From the NCBI RefSeq assembly GCF_014656295.1, contig NZ_BNCD01000014.1, positions 1 to 64,000 on the forward strand: a DNA stretch of 64,000 nucleotides. Reading direction: 5' to 3'. The notes under the pieces are model-generated. The model was not told the DNA's origin. It did no database searches and saw only the letters and a program-made list of their open reading frames with translations. Position numbers and translations under genes: made by a program. Every line of letters starts with the position of its first letter. The stretch's first letter is position 1. Shown here piece by piece: positions 60,004 through 64,000 of the stretch. Origin of the DNA: Streptomyces sulfonofaciens (GTDB taxonomy: Bacteria > Actinomycetota > Actinomycetes > Streptomycetales > Streptomycetaceae).

Positions 60004-60549
60004 TCAGCCCCGCTGCCGCAGCGCCCGAAGCTGGGCGTCGAGCGGCCCGAGCCCCACGTCGTGCCGACGCTCGTCGAGCGTCAGCGGATTGCGGATCTCG
60101 TAGGGGCGCAGGGTGGCGGGATTGACACGGGTGCCGTAGAACTGCGGCTGGCCCAGCTCCACCGCGCAGTGGTCCGCGATGTAGGCGTGGTGCAAGGCCG
60201 GGCAGGCACCGTCCGCCGCGGCCTCCGCGATCAGATCACGGCAGGAGAGCTGGAAGGACAAGTCGGGCGTGTGCAGCAGGATCATCAGCGCCGCCGTCGA
60301 GGCGTCCTCGCCGACCGCCTGCGCGGTGGGCCAGCCGTGGCGGTGGACGATGGCCTTCAGCGCGTCGCCGTTCTCGCGCCGGCCGGCGGCCACCAGCCGT
60401 CTGACGAGGGCCGCACGGTGCGCGCCGCCCGCCTCGCCCGTCAGCCTGCGGTCCTCTCCCGCCCTGCGGACCAGCTCCGCGGCGAGGTCGGCGACCAGCG
60501 CGGGGACCAGCAACGGCCGCGACCCGCCCGCCCGTGCCGCGTCGCTCAT
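60004..60549 (-). CDS. DUF6624-like hypothetical protein
   Basis: A 181-residue soluble protein. Its middle part HGWPTAQAVGEDASTAALMILLHTPDLSFQLSCRDLI and the later YIADHCAVELGQPQFYGT are a pattern seen in a family of uncharacterised bacterial proteins (DUF6624) with His/Gln-rich helices. The start ATG 60549 overlaps the stop of the upstream ATPase gene (ATGA), so both are made together. Its function is unknown; the coupling suggests a shared signalling job. Confidence 0.8.
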   Translation of the reverse strand: MSDAARAGGSRPLLVPALVADLAAELVRRAGEDRRLTGEAGGAHRAALVRRLVAAGRRENGDALKAIVHRHGWPTAQAVGEDASTAALMILLHTPDLSFQLSCRDLIAEAAADGACPALHHAYIADHCAVELGQPQFYGTRVNPATLRPYEIRNPLTLDERRHDVGLGPLDAQLRALRQRG

Positions 60550-60971
60550 GCCCGGCCCCCGGTGCACAGCGTGAACCACACCTTCTTGCCGTTGCTGTGC
60601 GGGTCCGGCGGCGCCGTGCCCCAGTCGTCCACCAGGGCGGAGACGATCGACAGCCCGCGCCCCGACTCGGCGGAGGCGTCCGGCGCCCGCGGCCGGGGCG
60701 GCATCGGGGAGGGATCGGCGACGGTCACCCGCAGCTCCCGGTCGGTGCACTCCAGGGTGATGGTGATGACGTCCCTGGGATGGCTGCTCGCGTGTCGCAC
60801 CGCGTTGGCGAACAGTTCGGCCGTCGCCAGGACAGCGTTGTCCAGCAGTTCGGACAGGCGCCACAGGTTGAGGTGCGCGGTGACCATACGCCGAACCCCG
60901 GAGGCGTGCGAGGGGTGTGCGGGGACGGCGGTCCGGAAGAGCAGCGGCTTGCTCAGGGGGATCAAGGCCAC
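60546..60971 (-). CDS. Anti-sigma-type ATP-binding regulator (RsbW-like HATPase)
   Basis: A 141-residue single-domain GHKL protein: VRRMVTAHLNLW at the start, N-box ATAELFANAVRHA, G1-like VADPSPMPPRP, and G2 GRGLSIVSALVDDWGTAPP. Streptomyces encode dozens of such small regulators, which either phosphorylate anti-anti-sigma factors or bind sigma factors. The start is GTG 60971 or TTG 60965, the latter with better ribosome-site spacing. It is translationally coupled to the following DUF6624-like gene. Confidence 0.88.
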   Translation of the reverse strand: MALIPLSKPLLFRTAVPAHPSHASGVRRMVTAHLNLWRLSELLDNAVLATAELFANAVRHASSHPRDVITITLECTDRELRVTVADPSPMPPRPRAPDASAESGRGLSIVSALVDDWGTAPPDPHSNGKKVWFTLCTGGRA

Positions 60972-61264
60972 CTCACCACGCAGTCCCGTGCGGACCAGGT
61001 GCGCTGTGCCGACCGGTGGGCGCGGCGTGCAGGTGGGGGAGAGGGCCTGTGGCGAGGCGCTCCCGATGCCGTCATGGGTCGTCCTTCTTCGCGTGCAGCA
61101 CGGGTGGGGGCGGGAAGCCGCAGTGGCTGTACGTGCAGCAAACAGGATCCGACGGTGCGCGTGCCAGGTGGTGCAGGGGTTGTCCGGTTGGTGGAGCGTA
61201 GTGACGGCCCGCTGTGCAGTGCCATCGGGAAGCGATGGTCTACGCCGTATGTTTCGATTATGCG

Positions 61265-62095
61265 ATGAATGTGAGCGAGGGCCGGGCCCCCGAGCACCCG
61301 CGAGGGCTCGGCCGGGGTCCCGGCATACGGGGGAAGCGGGTGGTGGTCACCGGCGGCGGTCGGGGGCTCGGCGAGCAGATCGTACGACTGCTGGTGGCCG
61401 AGGGGGCCCTGGTCGCCACCTGCGCGCGCACGGCGGGCGATCTGGCGGCGCTGGCCGCGTCGCTGGATCCGAAGGCGCGTGAGCGGCTGTACACGCAGGC
61501 CCTCGACGTCACCGAGCCCGAGCAGCTCGAGAACTTCGTGGCCGCTGCGGAGAAACGTTTCAATGGTCTCGACGGCGCGGTCGCCTGCGCCGGTGGCTCC
61601 AGGGGCGGCGGCCTGGAGCGGTCCGATCCGGCCGACTGGGCCGCGACATGGGCGGTGAACGTCGGCCACACCGCCCGCCTGATCAGGGCCGCCGTGCCCC
61701 ATCTGCGGGCCGCCGGCGGCGGTTCCGTGGTGGTGATCGCCTCGATCTCCGGCTGGAAACCCGGTCCCGGTGCCCAGTACGGGGCCGCGAAGTCCGCCCA
61801 GATCCACCTGGCCGCCTCCCTGGCCCGTGAACTCGGCCCGGACGGCATCCGGGTCAACACCGTCTCACCCGGATCGATGCTCATCCCCGGACGGCGCTGG
61901 GACCGGATGCGCACGGAGCAGCCGGAGGCATTCGCCGCGTTCGTGTCGGCGGAGCTGCCGGGCGGCCGGCCGGTCGCACCGCAGGAGGTGGCGCACGTGG
62001 TGGCGTTCCTGCTGTCCGACTGGTCCAGCGGCATCTCGGGCGCACATCTCCCCGTCGACCGCGCGCAGAACGCACCGGCGCCCGACGGCTACTAG
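61265..62095 (+). CDS. Short-chain dehydrogenase/reductase
   Basis: A 276-residue classical SDR. Motifs are complete: VVVTGGGRGLGEQ nucleotide loop, the ALDVTEPEQLENFV cofactor region, CAGGSRGGG, catalytic Ser in VIASISGWK and YxxxK in QYGAAKSAQ, then NTVSPGSMLIPG. The N-terminal 20 residues before the Rossmann start are unusual; I take ATG 61265, but ATG 61235 further upstream has a nearer GGGAAG site. It stands alone, divergent from the anti-sigma pair. Substrate unknown. Confidence 0.9.
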   Translation: MNVSEGRAPEHPRGLGRGPGIRGKRVVVTGGGRGLGEQIVRLLVAEGALVATCARTAGDLAALAASLDPKARERLYTQALDVTEPEQLENFVAAAEKRFNGLDGAVACAGGSRGGGLERSDPADWAATWAVNVGHTARLIRAAVPHLRAAGGGSVVVIASISGWKPGPGAQYGAAKSAQIHLAASLARELGPDGIRVNTVSPGSMLIPGRRWDRMRTEQPEAFAAFVSAELPGGRPVAPQEVAHVVAFLLSDWSSGISGAHLPVDRAQNAPAPDGY

Positions 62096-62105
62096 CTTGA
62101 TCTCC

Positions 62106-62135
62106 AACGCATGGCGTCGAAACGCATGGCGTCGA
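62106..62135. repeat. 15-bp perfect tandem duplication
   Basis: AACGCATGGCGTCGA occurs twice in direct succession, ten bases after the SDR stop. From here to 62402 no gene was recognised. Confidence 0.9.
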
Positions 62136-62402
62136 ACGGTGCGGCGAACTCGATCACTCGGCCCGGTGACTGCCGTACGAGGCAGCGGCCCTAGTCCGAA
62201 CACGGGCTCCGACCAGGGAACACACGTCCAGGACGAAGGCACCGCCCTGCGCTGCGTCACCCTCCACGGCACCGGCTCACGCCGGCCGCAAGGCGCACGG
62301 CAGCATGGTCGGCCGCCGCACTGAGCCCTTTCCGACCTGGCGGCGGCAGGGCCCGACAGGGCTGGCGGGCTGCGGGGACCGACGGGCCTGCGGGTGACGG
62401 AT

Positions 62403-63053
62403 TCATGGCGTGCTGGGCGAGTGTGTGAGCTGCAGGCGTGGTGTCGGGGGCAGCGGCGTAGATGCTTTCGTCCCCGGTGCGGCGCCGAACGCTTCGATCA
62501 CGTAGGCGGCGAAGCGGCGGGAGGCCGTGATCCGGGCGGCACGCGGCGTGTCCTGGAGTCCGCGGTGGGCCATGAGCATGAGGATCAGGTCGTCGACGAC
62601 GAAGTCGGGACGCAACTGGCCGGTCTCCTGGGCACGGCGGGCCAGTTCGCCGACGACGTGCAGAGTCCGCTGCCGGTCGGCGGCGAAGTCCATGGCCTCG
62701 GGGAAGGCGGTCATGAAGGCGTCGGCGAATCCCCGGCTGTGGGCGTGGAGTTCGCAGATCCGCTCGATCAGGCTCCGGAATCCGTGCCACGGGTTCGAGT
62801 CCGCGAGGGCGTCGCGGACGGCGGCATGGCAGGCTCGCCGCTGCTCGGCGAAGGTCTCCGCGATCAGTGCCTGCTTGGTCGGGAAGTGCCGGTACAGCGT
62901 GGCGGGGCCGACGCCTGCGTGCCGGGCGACCTCGCGCATGGGCGCACTCAGACCCTCTTCGCCGAACACCGCGCGGGCGGCGTCCAGGATGCGGGCCCGG
63001 TTGTCGCGGGCGTCGGAGCGCACGCGCACGGTCCGAGGCAGATGGTTGGTCAT
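62403..63053 (-). CDS. TetR-family repressor
   Basis: A 216-residue regulator. The helix-turn-helix is RILDAARAVFGEEGLSAPMREVARHAGVGPATLYRHFPTKQALI (about 22-65); the ligand domain follows, with FMTAFPEAMDFAADRQRTLHVVGELARRA and a Pro-rich end. It is divergent from a quinone-oxidoreductase-like gene, and a perfect inverted repeat lies 18 bases before its start. It most likely represses itself and the oxidoreductase and responds to a small, probably electrophilic or aromatic compound. Confidence 0.92.
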   Translation of the reverse strand: MTNHLPRTVRVRSDARDNRARILDAARAVFGEEGLSAPMREVARHAGVGPATLYRHFPTKQALIAETFAEQRRACHAAVRDALADSNPWHGFRSLIERICELHAHSRGFADAFMTAFPEAMDFAADRQRTLHVVGELARRAQETGQLRPDFVVDDLILMLMAHRGLQDTPRAARITASRRFAAYVIEAFGAAPGTKASTPLPPTPRLQLTHSPSTP

Positions 63054-63071
63054 CGTTTCTCACTTTACCCA

Positions 63072-63091
63072 AACGGACGGGGGCGTCCGTT
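63072..63091. promoter_or_regulatory. TetR operator palindrome
   Basis: AACGGACG and CGTCCGTT flank GGGG, making a perfect eight-base inverted repeat in the gap between the divergent tetR and oxidoreductase genes. Length and position are typical of TetR operators. Confidence 0.8.
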
Positions 63092-63214
63092 ACGGTCCGG
63101 TGGCGGTGCTGCCGTCCCGGCGCTCCACCGGTGATGCCCCGGCTGTGGGGGCCGGTCCGACACGCACGGCCGCAGCAGGTGCGATCCGTTTCTCCACCGA
63201 CCCGAGGAGCAGAG

Positions 63215-64000
63215 ATGAAAGCCGTCGTGATCAGGACGTTCGGGGACCCCGATGGCCTGGAGGTCGTCGATGTGCCCGTACCCGTTCCCGCCGCGGGGCA
63301 GGTGCGGATCGCCACGGAGGCGATCGGGGTAGGCGGCGTGGACGCCGTGATCCGCCGGGGGACGCTTGCCGCCTACGGCTTCCGGGAGGGCCATCTCCTC
63401 GGCAGCGAGGTCGCGGGAAGGGTCACCGCGGTGGGAGAGGGCGTGGACGCCTCGTGGATCGGGCGGCGGGTGTGGGCGTTCACCGGTCTGTCCGGTGGGT
63501 ATGCCGAGCAGGCCGTCGCCTCGGTCGAGGACGTCCTCGTGCTGCCCGACGGCCTGACCTGTGCCGACGCGGTGACCCTCGGGGGCTCCGGCGTGGTCGC
63601 CCACTTCGCCCTGGACCGGGGGCGTTTCACGCCCGGCGAGACGGTGCTGGTGCGCGGTGCGGCGGGCAGTATCGGGATCACGGCGGTCCAGCTCGCAGCC
63701 AGGGCCGGCGCGGGCGCGGTGGCGGTCACCACCTCGTCGGTGGAGCGTGGCGCCCGCCTGCGGGACCTGGGCGCGACCCATGTCCTTGACCGCTCCGGCG
63801 AGGACGGCCCGGACGCGCCGGCGGGCTTCGACGTGGTGATCGATGTCGTGGGGGGTCCCCGGCTTCCCCTTTTCCTCGACAGGCTGAACTCCAACGGGCG
63901 GTACGTGGCTGTCGGTGTGGTCGGCGGGCAGCCGCCGGCGGACTTCGGCATGCGGCTGATGGACGGCTTCCGCAAGTCGTTGTCGTTCACCACCTTCAGC
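63215..64000 (+). CDS. Zinc-type/quinone oxidoreductase (MDR family), partial at window end
   Basis: From ATG 63215, after a GAGGAGCAGAG site, 262 codons remain open to the window end. The protein is a medium-chain dehydrogenase/reductase: MKAVVIRTFGDPDGLEVVDVP opening, GHLLGSEVAGRVTAVGEGV, then the NADPH Rossmann region ETVLVRGAAGSIGITAVQLAARAGA and FDVVIDVVGG. The Cys/His zinc ligands are absent, so it belongs with the quinone oxidoreductase (QOR) branch that uses NADPH without metal. The divergent TetR gene and its palindrome suggest induction by its substrate. The C-terminus is outside the window. Confidence 0.92.
   Translation, partial: MKAVVIRTFGDPDGLEVVDVPVPVPAAGQVRIATEAIGVGGVDAVIRRGTLAAYGFREGHLLGSEVAGRVTAVGEGVDASWIGRRVWAFTGLSGGYAEQAVASVEDVLVLPDGLTCADAVTLGGSGVVAHFALDRGRFTPGETVLVRGAAGSIGITAVQLAARAGAGAVAVTTSSVERGARLRDLGATHVLDRSGEDGPDAPAGFDVVIDVVGGPRLPLFLDRLNSNGRYVAVGVVGGQPPADFGMRLMDGFRKSLSFTTFS

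Noticed and set aside
1..64000. tRNA, rRNA or other structured RNA genes
   Set aside because: No cloverleaf with T-arm consensus, rRNA landmark or known small RNA pattern was recognised by eye.

Overview
The window is very GC-rich, with third-position G/C bias, frequent GTG starts and AGGAGG-type ribosome binding sites. Its gene families (SpoIIE-type phosphatase, LAETG-anchored surface protein, Tat lipoproteins, CYP105-like P450s, MT0933-type antitoxin, universal stress pairs) point to a Streptomyces or close relative. Many decayed genes sit among intact accessory genes, which suits a variable part of the chromosome such as an arm; that placement is an inference.

Layout. 1-2.1 kb: GNAT acetyltransferase, possible transposase remnant, unknown protein. 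2.3-9.5 kb: LacI regulator divergent from an ABC sugar importer, a GH5 glycosidase and an enolase-superfamily enzyme, with an operator of two overlapping palindromes. 9.7-14.5 kb: multidomain SpoIIE phosphatase, atypical SDR, short Rho paralogue with a long leader. 14.5-18.1 kb: secreted GH95 fucosidase divergent from a collapsed GH92 mannosidase gene and a minisatellite. 18.2-24.3 kb: aldo/keto reductase, DinB protein, methyltransferase, two tandem P450s with a 3Fe-4S ferredoxin, small antitoxin-like protein. 24.5-30.2 kb: aconitase-family enzyme with a repetitive tail, LAETG surface protein, Na+/H+ antiporter, patatin remnant. 30.4-36.3 kb: GH4 alpha-galactosidase, DeoR regulator and ABC sugar importer, tied together by a repeated ACGCGC motif. 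36.5-42 kb: methyltransferase, secreted NAGPA-type protein, KdpD remnant, ABC exporter. 42.3-46.3 kb: a decay zone (universal stress protein half, GrpB/IS5 junction, TetR pseudogene) around an intact secreted GH8 enzyme. 46.5-57.9 kb: a stress/dormancy island. 58.3-64 kb: secreted CE1-type esterase, Gfo/Idh remnant, anti-sigma-like ATPase pair, SDR, and a TetR regulator divergent from a quinone-oxidoreductase-like gene that runs off the end.

The most coherent system is the 46.5-57.9 kb island: DUF1876 protein, nicotinate phosphoribosyltransferase, CBS-BON protein, GAF-GAF histidine kinase, Hsp20, two universal stress proteins, Acg-like nitroreductase and phosphoketolase. This resembles the mycobacterial DosR (DevR) dormancy regulon. 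Several of its promoters carry a related motif, approximately GGGGAC-N3-CGGCCC, about 60-130 bp before the start codons. No response regulator is visible in the window.

A second theme is gene loss by internal deletion: GH92, KdpD and Gfo/Idh each keep both ends and lose the middle. No RNA genes, CRISPR arrays, prophage or complete insertion sequences were recognised. All functional calls rest on motif and family recognition by eye; no database search was run.
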